From Notospermus geniculatus (lineage: Eukaryota; Nemertea; Pilidiophora; Heteronemertea; Lineidae), in assembly GCA_002633025.1 (NCBI GenBank), contig NMRB01000069.1, positions 104,227-168,226 of the forward strand: DNA of 64,000 nucleotides, given 5' to 3'. The notes under the pieces were generated by a model. That model was not told the origin of the DNA, ran no database searches, and saw only the letters and a program-made list of their open reading frames with translations. Every line of letters begins with the position of its first letter. Within the stretch, counting starts at the first letter, position 1. The position numbers and the translations under genes are program-made. Shown here one piece after another: positions 1 through 13,300 of this stretch.

Positions 1-515
1 GCCCCATTTCCAAGATAGCCACCTGGTGGCCATATTTGAAGTCCGATCGGACCGAAATTCGCCACATACATAGAGGGCACCTAGATACATCATCACACCT
101 AATTTGAACAATCCAGGACAAATAGCCACGAAACGTGCCGCCCAACAATGAAATTTCAAACTTTGACCTCTGTGACCTTGAAAATTACGTCAAATCAAAA
201 ACCCGGGTAATATGTCGTGTATTCTCATCAGATGTACCTACGATAAAAATTTGGTGATGATCCGATCAACGGTTAAGGCGAAACTGCACTTTAAAGGTTT
301 TCGGTTAAGCCCCCCTGGTGGCCGACCCAGGAATCAGATCGGACCGAAACTTGGTGTCTGAGGTCATCTGACCTAGGGGCACATATGTACCAAGTTTGGT
401 GTCAATAGGTCCAGCGGTTACGAAACGTGCCCTGCTAACAGACTACGACGGACGACGACGGACGACGACGGACGACGGACACCGCGTGACGACTATAGCT
501 CACGGGTGAGCTAAA
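1..515 (+). repeat. Dispersed repeat ending in a CGACGGACGA array
   Basis: Repeat rich in GACCTTGAAA and CGGACCGAAA phrases with an internal near-duplicate (TGGTGGCC to CGGACCGAAA, near 24-55 and 317-350). It ends in a short GACGGACGAC tandem and AGCTCACGGGTGAGCT, a palindrome. A second fragment abuts the N gap at 25454-25485. Confidence 0.7.
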
Positions 516-1270
516 AATTAGTGTTCCCAGTCTTAAAGCAGTCGTTCCCAGTTCATATCACAAGGAGAATCCCAGTGGGATAAGCACCAGAGCCACTCCT
601 AACTCCCATACCAATGCAACCAGGATGGCATCCTGGGTGTTGGCACCCTTCTTTCATGATAAGGGAGTTGGCCAACCTGGGTTGCTTTCTAGTTTGCTTC
701 GACTACGTTCAGGAAGCTGTCAATGCTTTAGGTTTCAGCAGCACGAGTTGGCTCACGGGTCATGCTACTGAAATTCCATGGTTGCCCCACGCTATCCTGA
801 CAGCAAGCCAACCCCAACCACCAAGACTACCTCGACTCAACTGCTTTCTCCAACCAACCAGATTATCACTGACCAGCTTTCTACTACAGCAGTAAAAACC
901 TATTCTACATCATAAACCTTTGATGAACAGTGCCATTCTGCTGTTAAGTCCGCGCCATTTCCAGCAAAGAATAATCCGTCCGTCTTTTCTTCCGCCAACC
1001 TACAGATCCATCAGTAACAATCTTTTGTAAAAGGCTGCAGTACTTAGGGTAAGTGGTGACAAAAATATACAAAGAGTACTGCTTCTTTGTATCCTTATGG
1101 CTGACTTTTTCTTCAGGAACAGAAATGTTGCTGGCTAAGCGGCCATGAATGCTATGACTATTACTCCAACGCACAACTACAGACTTTTTTACCCTTTATT
1201 TTAAGAACAGTTGTGTTGTCCCTTTCCCTTTGTCTACCATAGCTATTCAGATAACTAAGTGACCTAACGA

Positions 1271-1876
1271 TGCTACTCCTCAGAGTTTTCTTGTGGGAGT
1301 TGGCTCTCAATGGGCAATATGAGCTGTCAGTCAGTTGACCAATAGGTGTCACTATGGCCCAATAGGAGCTGTCAGTGCGTTGACCAATAGGTGTCACTAT
1401 GGCCCAATAGGAGCTGTCAGTGCGTTGACCAATAGGTGTCACTATGGCCCAAAAGGAGCTGTCAGTCAGTTGACCAATAGGTGTCACTATGGCCCAATAG
1501 GAGCTGTCAGTGAGTTTGACCAATAGGTGTCACTATGGCCCAATTCAATGCATTAGCGGACCCATTCATTCTTGATTGAGCACCTGTCAGGAAAAGTTCA
1601 GAACTTTGCTGCCATCTTTTGGCAATACGCAGGGGTGACTGCTCCTATTCAATGCAGCGGATTCATTCATTGTTGACTGAGCACCAATCAGGAGAATTTT
1701 CTTTTGTAATGATCTGCTAGAACTTTGCTGCCATCTTTTGGCAATAACTGTGGCTGATTGCTCCTATTCATCACTGCTGGTTTTCTTACGACACCAATGA
1801 CAAGTGACTGCCTGTAGTTTTCCAGCTGATGCCCATTGAGAGCCAACTCGCACAAGAAAACTCTCACATGGAGCAG
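1271..1876. mobile_element. Nested inverted-repeat element with amplified interior
   Basis: Outer arms 1271-1315 and 1830-1876 are near-perfect complements (AGTTTTCTTGTG, GTTGGCTCTCAATGGGCA). Inside lies a copy of the CAATAGGAG element whose 5' part is repeated five times with a 45-bp period (1321, 1366, 1411, 1456, 1501) and whose 3' part is present twice. Confidence 0.8.
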
Positions 1877-3510
1877 TGCTTTAATAGATCTGACTGTGAA
1901 AAATCTGCAACTATCTCATTCATTCATGTTCCAAGCTTAGCGTAATGAAGGACAAATGCATGCATAATACACTGCATTACGTATGCACATGATATGAGCA
2001 AATGCTGGCATATTCTCGAGCAAACAGCCATTTAGATTTCCCTGAGCGATACTACAGAAGCACTAACTGTCTCTTCTCAGAGTACCCCATCTAATAAATG
2101 ATACCTGACATTCGTCTTGCAATACTCACAGGTTATGCAAGGCATAAATCAACCCGAACTGGCATCTAGACATTTATGATCAGATCAACATGGTGATTAC
2201 CTGGTGAAGTCACCCTGGCTTGAAGAATCCTGACAATGCGACCAGTGCCTGGTGGGATGTTATAGATCACTCACTCTTCCTGTCAATATCAATATTGCCT
2301 GACAGGCAAAAGCTGTCTGGGTCATCAATACCAAGCAAGTTTTGCATTTTTTACATTTTTTTTAATTTCTGTTCCGTGATGGCTTTTTGAACACATCACA
2401 GCATCACGGCAGACTTGATCGCGCTTATATAAATAAAGATAGTGAAAATGAATATTACTGACATATTTGCATAGTGAATCAGTACGGTAATCGGTGTGCG
2501 AAGAGGACGTTCCTAAGTTCTAAGCGCTTGATTGTGAAAGCGATTTCACTGGAGTTCTTCAGTGGGGCAGACTACAGTTCATTCACATTATAGTCACCTG
2601 GAGCTCATTCACTTTAACTCTCCTGTGCAACTCAAGATCTGCAATGTTTTGGCCACGCTTTCCTCATCAGCTGGCCTCCCAAGCAAGTGGCACTATTGTC
2701 CTACAACTTCACATCCAGGGCAGCATAATGTGACGAAATATTCCAACTGTGTTCTGCACCCCACTTGGAGGTTGGAAATATCAGACAATTATCTTGCCCC
2801 CCCCCCCCAACCCAGACAGAAATCACATTTCTTTTGTCTCAAATAGTGTACCTTTAACTAGACTTTCATCTATAAGAGTTGCTACGGCCATGTCCAGGGT
2901 ACTTTCTGGGTATCTTCCTCTGGGGTCGACTCCACATGGTCCAGTGTAAACAGAGGCTGGAGGATGGGTTGTGACCCGATCTAACAGAAGTAGGTGCATG
3001 TCACAAATGAGGAAAGGATTAATGCCCTTACAACGCATAGCTGAAATGGACGTCTCTGCAGGTTGACAACGGTAGTGGACAGCAGCGATAATTATCGTTG
3101 AGTAAACTGATGACCAATGATGATCACCTGCGCCTGCTTTTGCAAGATCTGGTCACACTTTTGTTGTTGATCAAACTTCATAATGTAATGCACAATACAT
3201 ATGCAGTTTACCGACCGGCAGAGCACCGACAAAAATTCACAACAGTTCATGGACAACAATGTATTTGAGGTTAAGCACAGCCTAAGAGCCAAGGGGAAAT
3301 ATGTCATATTCAATTTGATTAAACTATCGCAATCTTTTGAGAGCGTTCAGCCGACCAGAATCGACCAAACCATGCGAGGGAATTTGAAATCATGATCAAC
3401 AGAGTAAATCTCAGAAAACCTGATAGTTTCCTGGCAACCACAACAGATGGATCAACAAGCTTCACCAGGCTCATTTGCATATCATAAACCCATAGGTCTC
3501 GAATGCCATA

Positions 3511-4290
3511 CCTTATTCACACCATCAGTTCGCAAAAAAATTTAAATGTCAGCTGAACCAACTGACAATTTCAGGATTGATTGGAAATTCAGATTTTTTT
3601 TAATCTTTTCACACTAGCTGCCCTATGGTTTTTCATAAATCAATCTTTGTAATCTGTCCTGATGGCAAATAAGGTATGATGCTGGATTGAATGTTTTTAA
3701 AGTTTTTCATCCACTTTAGTTCATTGTTTATGCCATATACCTTATTCAGACCTTTCAGTATGTATGGAACATTCTGCGGTCAGCAACTGAACCAACTGAT
3801 AGTTTGAGGAAAAACTGATGTTTGCCCTGTAGTGTGGTGACGTGTTACACGTTGTAATCTCCCCTTAGTGGATGCTGAATTCAATGTTGAAGTTAAACAT
3901 TCACTTTTAATCCACTGCCAGATGACATACCCTATTTAGACAATTCATTGATAAATATAATAACAGGAGTCGTCCTCCACTTCTGGTAGCTCGACTTGAA
4001 AGTGCCAGCCTGAAGAAGACCCCGGTTGGGGTCGAAAATTTGCGAAATTTTTGGAGGACGACTCCTGTTATTATATCATTTTGTCTGTCGCCTTTTGTGC
4101 TCTAGTTTTGGATAGACAATTCATTGCACAACATTTCCGCAGTCACCTGAACCAACTGATGATCTGAGGAAAGACTGATGTTTGTCCTGTGGTATGCTCT
4201 GAATCAAACTGGTTGTAATCTGTCCTCAGGCAAATAAGGTATGATGCTGAATTCATTTTGAAGTTATATACATCAACTAATAGTCCATGA
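3511..4290. repeat. Diverged tandem repeat of roughly 200 bp
   Basis: Three related units start near 3511, 3738 and 3928, sharing CCTTATTCAGAC, GAACCAACTGAT, ACTGATGTTTG and GGTATGATGCTG. The third is interrupted by the retroelement insertion at 3951-4112. Confidence 0.65.
3951..4112. mobile_element. 162-bp retroelement tail insertion with 14-bp target duplication
   Basis: The identical 14-mer TAGACAATTCATTG stands at 3937-3950 and 4113-4126. The insert has a 22-bp inverted pair (built on ACAGGAGTCGTCCTCC) around CCTGAAGAAGACCCC and its hairpin GACCCCGGTTGGGGTC. The long duplication and hairpin tail point to a retroelement (LINE or Penelope-like), not a DNA transposon. Confidence 0.75.
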
Positions 4291-5562
4291 TTCTATCGGT
4301 GTGAATCGATTTCACACCTCGTTTACCAAGAGGGAAACAGTGCTGTCATCAAGGGACCCCGGAACCTATTCCTGTGAACAGTCTCCCCGAGCAAGACTTT
4401 CAATCCCATCTTTGGTACGGTACCTAAATTACACCGAAATGAAATAAAGTCTCTCAGTAAATTGACTGGGAGTCATCAAGTCGGGATGCTGAGGAAATGC
4501 GAGAAGATGTGGCTGAAGCAGGGGATGGACACCGACTCTTCTCCATAATGCTCATGTTTCTTATAAAATTAACTTAGTCATTAGTCATTAACGACTAATT
4601 ATTCTTGATTGCATCAGGTTCTGATAGGGTTGAGTTGTACTCTTCAACTTCAGGAGTGTGTGATCCGAAAATTGCCAGAGGGAGAAAGAGAGAATTACTC
4701 TCCTGGAGTCTCTCTATGACATGCCACAATCATTATCATCAGACGTAGTTACGGTCGCAAAAAGTGACAGGCGAATATTCTTCCTGAGAAGATGATTTGG
4801 CAGTTGACTATTTTTTTGATCAGGGACATCTTACTGTCAAACAGGTAAAAAATGTCCATTCTTTAACTTCTGATGAGTAAAAACGGCTGAGTAACTGCTG
4901 CTGTTGGTTTGCGTTCTCCAAATGCAGCAATGACGTTCAGATACCCCCGTGCATCGTGATCTGGCAGACTGTCACATTTGAGCTGGCAGCATGCACACAT
5001 ACGGAAAACTCAGTGACGTCATGTCCGTTTGTGTGCTACCTCATTTCCACTGCAAGATTTATGATGTCTACAACAGGACTCGCAGATGCCATTTCCGCTC
5101 GTGCACACATGAATTTGTATGTGCCAGCTTTAGAAAGACAATAAATCAACATCAATCTCTTACATAATTCATCATATCTTTCACGTTTTAATGCACCTTT
5201 ACCACTGTCATAATTTCCTTATAAAAGAAACCAATAGGGTTTGAGTTACTGCTTTCAGCTCATGTCTTCTTTGAACATGCTCGGCTTAATGCGATCATTT
5301 AGGGATTATTCATCATAGAGTCGCATAACGTCTAATTTCAACACTTTTTGCAGAGGCATGAATGTAATAAGCATCCATCTTGTCAAAAACAAATTTAACT
5401 GCTTCTCTCCAGTGGATGTATACCTTTCAGAATCTTGAACGATGACAAAAAATTACCAATACCATCAGCTGGCTGGTAGCACGGGGAGATGATCTCTGTG
5501 AGCAATACCTGCGAGCTAAAACCTAGGCAAGTAGTATGTAATGTGGTTTTCGTAGCCCTTTT

Positions 5563-5713
5563 GAGGTGGTTCCGAAAATGTGCACAATGTGCATGAATGT
5601 GCAGATTATGTTTGCACATCCTCACATTTTCTGCACATTGCGCACATTTTCTGCACATTCATGCACATTTTCTGTACATTCATGCACATTGTGCACATTT
5701 TCGGAACCACCTC
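5563..5713. repeat. Perfect foldback with GCACATT tandem loop
   Basis: Arms 5563-5600 and 5676-5713 are exact 38-bp complements. Homology continues outward to about 5533 and 5755. The loop is a tandem of TGCACATTTTC-like units. The structure creates several overlapping open frames that are artefacts. Confidence 0.9.
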
Positions 5714-5852
5714 ATGGAACCACCTCAAAAGGGGTACGCAAACCACATTACATACAACTTAGGCATTACCTCACTTCTGTGAGTTTTTTCCACGACACAC
5801 AACTCATGAGTCGCTGCCAGGTTTAGGAGCACATGTCAGCGAGATGACCTTG

Positions 5853-5985
5853 GGCCAGGTTTACATAGTAGAGGTATACGGTCTACGGAAACGCGGGCAA
5901 ACAATGGCCTAATAAAGGGTTCATGACCATGAAACCTTGTTCGAGTACGTGTCTGTAGACCGTATACTTCTATGTAAACCCGGCC
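5853..5985. mobile_element. Foldback MITE, 133 bp
   Basis: Outer arms (GGCCAGGTTTACATAG / CTATGTAAACCCGGCC, then GTATACGGTCTAC / GTAGACCGTATAC) are complementary. The core GGCAAACAATGGCCT and AACCTTGTTCG is shared with the element at 36117. Confidence 0.8.
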
Positions 5986-7318
5986 TCACAGACATGAATT
6001 TTTGAATGTGTGCTGCCAGAAGCCTGCACAAATCTACATGTATAATAGCAATGATATGCTTTTTGGTCAAAATTAGCCAAGACTGTTGTTGAGGAAAATG
6101 CTTCATTCTATACAAGTTTTACAACACGGAAATACTGTAGGTTCATAAACTTTTATTAAAGGTAAAGAAATGTCAACTGTAGAAGCAGAGTCAAAAAGAC
6201 GATTCATATTTCAACTGATGATGCACAAAACAGAGTATGATACGTTCAATGCTTTGATCTTCTTCTGCCTATATTACCTGACTTCCGATAATGATTTAAT
6301 TAAATTTCAGGTGGTTTTCAAAAGCTGCAACAAGTCTGTGTGAGATCTCATTTCAGAGGGAAACATAAAATCTATACATTTGTGACAGTGATTAATAGTA
6401 CTTACAAATAACACATCAAAGCAAATATCAAAGACCTTGGGTTCATGTCAACGTGAACAACATTCTGAATCCACAGTTACATGTACGTGTTTTCATGTCG
6501 CGAAGTGATAGTTGCGCACATTTTCTATGTGTCAATGGACTGGAAGAAGAGATGTGTGAATTTGTCACCAGACTTCAAGTTCATCATTATCTCTGGGAGA
6601 AAAAAATTCTTGCGCAGCACATTCCTCTTTCCTTGATGGTGATCAACCTATCATTTTTGGGACAATCTATCCATGTAATACCTTTTTTGCAGTCATTTCA
6701 TCTTTTCATCTCATAGTCCATAGAGCTTGTATTTGTAACTGTCTGTTGAGCCACGAAGTTACGTTTTATTCCTTCAACGCTGTCAAAGTGTATCATCAAC
6801 AACATGTTGATTTGGTAAGATCCGGTTGAAAAACCGACTCCTAATCTTCGAATCCTCGGCTTGATCCATCACCAGACACGTCAGACAACATCCTGGACCA
6901 ATATCGGAGAACCTGGCTGTCGAAGCAAGCTGTACCACGATCAGAAAATATGTCCATAACATGTACGCAAAAGAAGAATTTGTGATAAGACAGATAATGG
7001 ATTGGCAGACTTAGTCAATAATACCGCCAATAAGAATACTTCTAATCTAGCACGCTGTAAAAAAAAAGATGTTGTGATGCTGTTGAAACCACAGAGGGTG
7101 ATACATCAGAAAAATAATGAGGAAACAAAGTAAAGCCAGGGTGGCTATGATGCAAATACTGATTTTAATGAGGTGTCCAATGACAAAGGAAGTAAACTAC
7201 TTTTTTGATACTTTTTTCTGGAATATGATTTTGTGTATCCCCATCACTTCTGGTACATGTATCATTTTCAAAGTATGGAATCTAAGATAATTTCAGACAT
7301 AGACATGGAGAAAGAGCA

Positions 7319-7590
7319 TCAGTTAGAAGATCGAAACTTTCACAGCTTGTAGAACTTGGTAGTTGTTGGTAATGGTAAAGACCCGTTTTTCTTCACCCTA
7401 CCAAAACAGGGCGTCGGTTAGAAGATCGAAACTTTCACAGCTTGAAGTTGGTTGTTTTTGGTAATGGTAAAGATCTGTCTTCTTCACCCTACCAAAATAG
7501 AGTGTCAGTTAGAAGATCGAAATTTTCACAGCTTGTTGTTGGTTGTTGTTGCTAATGGTAAAGATCCGTTTTTCCTCACCCCGCCATAAC
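7319..7590 (+). repeat. Tandem repeat, about 93 bp, three copies
   Basis: Units start at about 7319, 7413 and 7505, each with GTTAGAAGATCGAAA, TTTCACAGCTTG and GGTAATGGTAAAGA. Confidence 0.85.
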
Positions 7591-8107
7591 ACGTTTAAGC
7601 TACAATACCAATTTGAACTTGCAGCACAGCTATTTGAGTGTTTCACAGAACGATTTCAGTTGCCATCAGAAAACAGTGACGGTAGTACAGTCACAACTCA
7701 CTGCAGGATATTCTCGACCATGTCCCTAAAGGGTCATCCAATTTATCCCAGACCAAACATGAGCCTTACACATCAGTCACTATGGTAAATATTTCAAGGA
7801 ACTTAGTCCAGACTGATGAAAAACAGTCATCCATATCGGCTGACTCTTGTATGAACATAGTGCATTTACACAAACACCCTCAATCCATATCGCCAGACAT
7901 TTGACAACCTGCGGCAATGCGGTCTGACTAATAATCCATGAGGTTGATGAAGGAGCGTTTCCAATGGATATCAATGTTCTAATCCATGAAGATGACCAAG
8001 GAGAGTGTTCAATGGCTATGCCACGGATACAGCTGTAGCGAAAGCCATTTATAGCTGGCAGTTGAGTTGTGTTGATCCCGCAGATAGAGAAATCCATGGA
8101 GCCTCGT

Positions 8108-8216
8108 GGGGGCTGTTTCATAAAGTGACTTTAAGCTAATGCTACCATTAATTCAATGCATTTTCCATTTGGTTAAAGGTACCATTAGCCTATCGTCACT
8201 TCATGAAACAGGCCCC
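8108..8216. mobile_element. Short foldback element
   Basis: Ends GGGGCTGTTTCATAAAGTGA and CGTCACTTCATGAAACAGGC are near complements about 108 bp apart. Confidence 0.65.
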
Positions 8217-10318
8217 TGGTTGTATTAGAATTCCTAAAGTCTGCAGCACACTATACAATATTTCAAGCGATCTGATCGCAAGTGAGGAAAATTTGATGTT
8301 GACGCTAAGTGTGTGCTGACAGTGATGCATGGTATCCGCTTGTTTGCCCATTGTCAAACAATACCAAAGACAATATCGCCTAGTCTGCAGTGCTGGCAAG
8401 AAGATCGGTGGTGAGTATACCCCACTCACGATATCGCATCGTGTGCTGCTGACTTAAAAGGATTCCTCTTTGAGCTTGTCTGTCAGTCTTAACAGCACTG
8501 CAGCTATCTCTATTTAGCTTTCTCAACGCATTAGCAACAATGGGTGGATGGCAATGGAAAGCTAATACAGCCGTAGACTACACGATAAAGGAGCCCCATC
8601 GGAACAGCAGTGCGGAAATACCAAGTCTCCAAGGGCATTAACAAGCATGATGTATGGAATAAGTGGAGACTAGCTGGTCTCCAGCGAGGAGCTATGTCTC
8701 CAATTCCTAATGAAATGAACCGAACTAAAGGTCATCTTGCTCGCTGGTTCTCTAGTCACGCGATGTTGCCTGAATTTGGGACTAGAAGTAACAGACCCTT
8801 AATTGGAATGCCATCCAATAATCTGCCAAGTCGTGTCTTCTCTGTGAGTGTGGTAGACCGAAGTAATGAGAATATGGTCACAAAATTGATGAATCAGCTG
8901 TGATAGGCTTGACATCTGAGGCCGTGCATTAGTGACATTCTACATGGAGTTTAAGCAGCCCAGACTGGCAGCGGGCAAATCCTGCAATAAACACCTGTAC
9001 TACCAGTCAAGATAAATAATGCATTACAACGACCAGCAAAAGCCATCAATTTATCCCAGCTCCTGCTTAATTACAGCCTTGTTTCATGGAAATTGAATCA
9101 CCAACGCCAGATGACCCAGGGTACCTCCATCGGAATGATTGCGTTCTTCAAACTAATTGTATCAGTCTTGCTCATGTCATAGACTTCAGCCCGCCATACA
9201 GCAGTAATTTAATCGGGTGTAAATCCCTAGTGACACCATCTGAAGCAACTGGTGCTCCGATGAAATGGACTCGTCCAAACCACTCAACAACAACTCTAAT
9301 TTTGATGTACAATCATGAATTCCATCCACATAATTGGCTAAGACCTAGTCAGGAAGAGAATCCCTTTAGCCTTGGTGCATTTTTTTATGGGAAGCATCCA
9401 GAATCTCCTCATCAATTTGTGGCACAACACCAACACAGCAAGTGTATTGTGGTATCGTGGCTTGTAGTAGCTTGTTCCAGTTCTTGATCCGGTCTACGAA
9501 GTTTTGCCGAATTCTCCATTACTACCGAGACTCGCGCGTCGTGTCCAAAATAGCAAAAGATCATTAACACCCTGGTTGCTCATCAACGAAAGCAAGCAGC
9601 ACACCAACGCTTGTCTATGAAATCACAGACCTCAGTGAAATCATCTCAATGATACGAGCTCCTAAAGCTGGCAGCATAGACAGCAGATTGGAAACTGTGT
9701 CTGTGAGCTGTAAACTCGGAGGGATGAGGTACCAGACAGAGGTTTAGCTTCCAGACATGGCTCGGAGAGATTTAATTCTACGTGTGAGTGCTACTGTGCA
9801 GCTTTCGGCAGAAAATATCGATATCGCCATCTGACAGATCATTGTATTCATTCAGAAACAACCTGTAGAGAGCGTACAGTCCTTCACTGGAGTGTTTGAT
9901 GGCTCGCTTTATATCGTAAACTGGAGACGCCACTCAAACCCCTTCAGCCAATACCCAAGCTATGGCTACAGCTGAAAGCGCATTGATTATTTCTCTATTA
10001 TGTGAGAAAATGGGTTAGTCAACCTTTAACATGCGAAAAATTTGGTGTTTCTGATGTTTTCAATCATTACGAATGGAATGGCACGCAATCGTGTAATATT
10101 TCTGGCACAGACAGAAAGTCATCACAGCCCAGACTCACCATAGGACCCACGTAATTCCCCCTTCGTGCAAAATTCAGCATAGTCAACGACAAGCCTGTTA
10201 AATCCTTTGGGAAAAAAGCAATTAGACAATAATTAAGGAATGCTACGGTACATATGTACTTTGGCTTGGAAATATAACAGGACAAATATGCATAATATCC
10301 GATATAGAAACCACGTAC

Positions 10319-10378
10319 CTTTGGTCCTGCACCTGCACGCACATCATTCACCTGGGAACACTCCAACACCTGACCTTC
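10319..10378 (-). CDS. PLCB4: PLCB4-class coding exon 3 (PH domain)
   Basis: A 60-base, phase-0 exon of 20 codons, EGQVLECSQVND to GAGPK. It has acceptor ATTGCAG and donor GTACGT. EGQVLECS is nearly unchanged from PLCB4. The next exon should begin with a DPK-like motif and lies outside the window. Confidence 0.93.
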
Positions 10379-13300
10379 CTGCAATGAAACAAACAAGGCA
10401 CAGTTTTACATCGATTCAACAGGTTTCAATCAAGCCAATGCTCAGTTTTATTTCACGGTAAATAAATCCTGCAAGTTCAATAAAACAGATGGATACTGAA
10501 TCAACAAGTTTCTGCGAATGGAGAGGAAGAACAGACTACTGTACAAGTATGTGGCTGCATCACTACCATCAGCATAGTCCTGAAAACATTTGGTGAGGAT
10601 CAGACCAACAGGGAACTTGGAATTGCATTCATACATTTTTTATTTTTGCCTCCTAGTGGCAGAATAGTTAACTAGATTTCCATGAAAACAGGCCTGCGAA
10701 GACCGAAGAGCCTGGGGGAGCCAACACAAATGTGTGTAAGTGTGTAAGGGTATAGCTTTATGTGCCCTTGTTAGAGGCCAACCATGGACGACAGAAAACA
10801 CTGTATGGTATAAGCTCACCCAGGTGACCTAAAGGTCATTGACTCCATCCAGCGAGATGCCAAAAGGTAATCTCCACTAGTGATCAGTGGGATGATGCTC
10901 AATTGAAGTCATAGACTACAGTAGCAGCACAGCCACAGGATAGGGCTATTTATCAACCATCCCCCTGATCAGAAGTGGAGATACCGGTACTCCTTTTGAC
11001 TGAGGGAAATACAGAAGGTATTCCCTTGAAACTTGTCCTGATGAGAATTTCTGGCCTTTTTTCTACCAGCAGAAAATTTGACACTTGTTTATTGTCATGT
11101 GTTTCATTGATTTAGCATTCATTCCAAAAGATGATGGATAGCATTCTAATCCAATTTGGCGCTCCTTCTACACAAGATTGCTTCGAATTATTCAGTGCTA
11201 TTGAACGTGTTTAGCTTCATTTGATTGGCGCTCGAGGAGCAACGCAATGGCGATACGCGGCAAGGGCAGAAAAATCATTGATGGAATTGCACAGTTGATT
11301 GCATCTGGTCTGGTTACTGACAGGAGCCAACGATTGAGTTTGATCTTTGGAATTACCACCATCACTTTTTTGTTGGTGAATAATTATTTTGTGAAACAAA
11401 CGTCAAGCTCAAATAATTTAGATTAGCTGGTTTTCGTTTCTAGTTCTGTAGGAAATAGTGAGTTTTTGCAACAGCCCAGTTAACCCATGACAAGGTTTAG
11501 CAGGAATTCCTTCCATCATGTCCATGGTTTAAAAGCATACTCGAACAATAGGTGAATGGGGCTGTTGCAAAACTCCCCAAAGTCTCTCCAAATCCTGGAA
11601 TAATAAACAGGGTGTTCAAAAAGATAGGATTTTTTCAGCATTTCACACTCATCTTGAATTATACACATATCCCACAAAATTGCCAAATTATAACCAATAT
11701 TCTGAGCAATAATGCATAAAATCAATATTCAATTGCCACTCATAGCAAATTCCGATGTTGGTGACAATAGCCAGTGATTCCCAGTGGATAGGAAGCAATC
11801 TAAAGGGTGATCAAAAGATTATCAAACAGGACTGTCCATACGGTCTCCAGACGTGGCGAGTGAAATAATCAAATGAGTCGTCATAAATCAGTAACAAGCA
11901 GAGATCCCAAGGCAATGGGAAAACTAATGAAAACTCATCCGTGGATTCTATGGGACTTGATAACATTCATCAAGGAGCCACAGCCACTGTACGGTAGTCC
12001 TTGTGCATTAATCCCCCGAGTGCATCGGATGCTATTGATACGAGGTTTGCTTCCTGCATTCATCAATCACCATACATTTGTGGATTCTGTACACCGTGCT
12101 GAGTTTACACCAGTTGTCTTCAGGGTCTGGGTGCAGCAGAGGACGTGACTTGATTCTTACGTGTTCAACAAAGCTTCTGATTCTTAGCTGTTCAACAAAG
12201 CTTTTTATTCTCAGGTGTTCAACAAAGCTTTTTATTCTCAGGTGTTCAACAAAGCTTTTGATTCTCAGGTGTTCGACAAAGCTTTTGATTCTCAGGTGTT
12301 CGACAAAGCTTTTGATTCTCAGGTGTTCGACAAAGCTTTTGATTCTAAGGTGTTCAACAAGGTGATTGGTCAATGAATCAGTTACCATGGATACACAGTA
12401 CAACAGAATCACGCTGGCTGTAGTGGGAGTCCCTCTCATGCAGTTAGGCACAGCCAAGGCTGAGAAGGTGACATGACGATCCACTGACTGTCAAGGAAGA
12501 GAAATTGGACAACTGAAGTTTTTCAGCATTGACAAAAGCAAAAACCCTTGGAAGAGCAACTGTATCTACTTCTAAGCCATTTCATCAGCAGTGCTCATGA
12601 GAAGCAGCAATGTAACGGGTTTTGCAACTATCTTGCAGACCACCTATAATTGCATCATGTGGCAGTATTTTGCTAAGGAGCGATAAATCAACTGAAGAAC
12701 AAGGTTTCTGAGAAAGACTGGAAAATATGCGCAGAAAGAAACACAAAGAAGTCTTGTGGTAAATCTTGTTACTTTCGCTGAACTAGTTTTTACCGGTAAC
12801 CTACTTTCCACCGACATGACTACCTTGATCAGTTGATTGGAAACTAAGTGATGAGCAAGCGATTCAGGACCAGTTAACCTTGAACTTGTCCATCTACCAG
12901 ATTCCAAAGATGAAGGGAATTGGCATCTCTGAGTGGCACTTGGAATTTAGACTAGAGCTTATTGTGAACATTGAGAAGGAAGACCTTCAGAAAATGGTCC
13001 TGAGGAAGCTAGAATCAAATCCGAAACATGCGGACCCCATGGACATTGATCCACAATTTGTTTGAATTTAGCTACATGTAACATGATTGAGTTAGCAATT
13101 TAGGAGGGTAATGGCAAATCTAACAGTCTTAAAATTGATGATGAGTACTGCGATGTTGCTGTGGTTTCACCAGTATCCCACTTATCAGAAGCAACCCCGA
13201 CCCAGACATCTCATCAACTATGCATAAAACCATCCACCTGATGATGACACACAGCGAGTGAAAAACCCAGGCCATATCACAGCAAACAACTATTTTCTCC

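Larger units (their letters stand above)
1..10318 (-). other. PLCB4-class intron 3 (partial), repeat-rich
   Basis: No further exon was recognised here. It contains a dispersed repeat at the left edge, two nested inverted repeats, three tandem arrays and several foldback elements listed separately. Open frames in this stretch (the longest 133 codons, at 9086-9487) show no recognisable domain. About 8200-10000 holds nothing I can name. Confidence 0.7.

Noticed and set aside
1161-1526. Frames with repeated peptide across the 45-bp array
   Set aside because: Product of a tandemly amplified transposon end with a period divisible by three.
6760-6840. Possible PLCB4 exon 4 on the minus strand (text resembling INMLLMIHF)
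   Set aside because: An in-frame stop lies just upstream and the conserved DPK start and Val-Asn-Ile core are absent.
9086-9487. 133-codon plus-strand frame in PLCB4 intron 3
   Set aside because: No recognisable domain, no splice context, and of a length expected by chance in this much sequence.
12032-12484. 150-codon minus-strand and 95-codon plus-strand frames with repeated peptides
   Set aside because: Both are produced by the 27-bp minisatellite, whose period is a multiple of three. No start context, splice or domain support.
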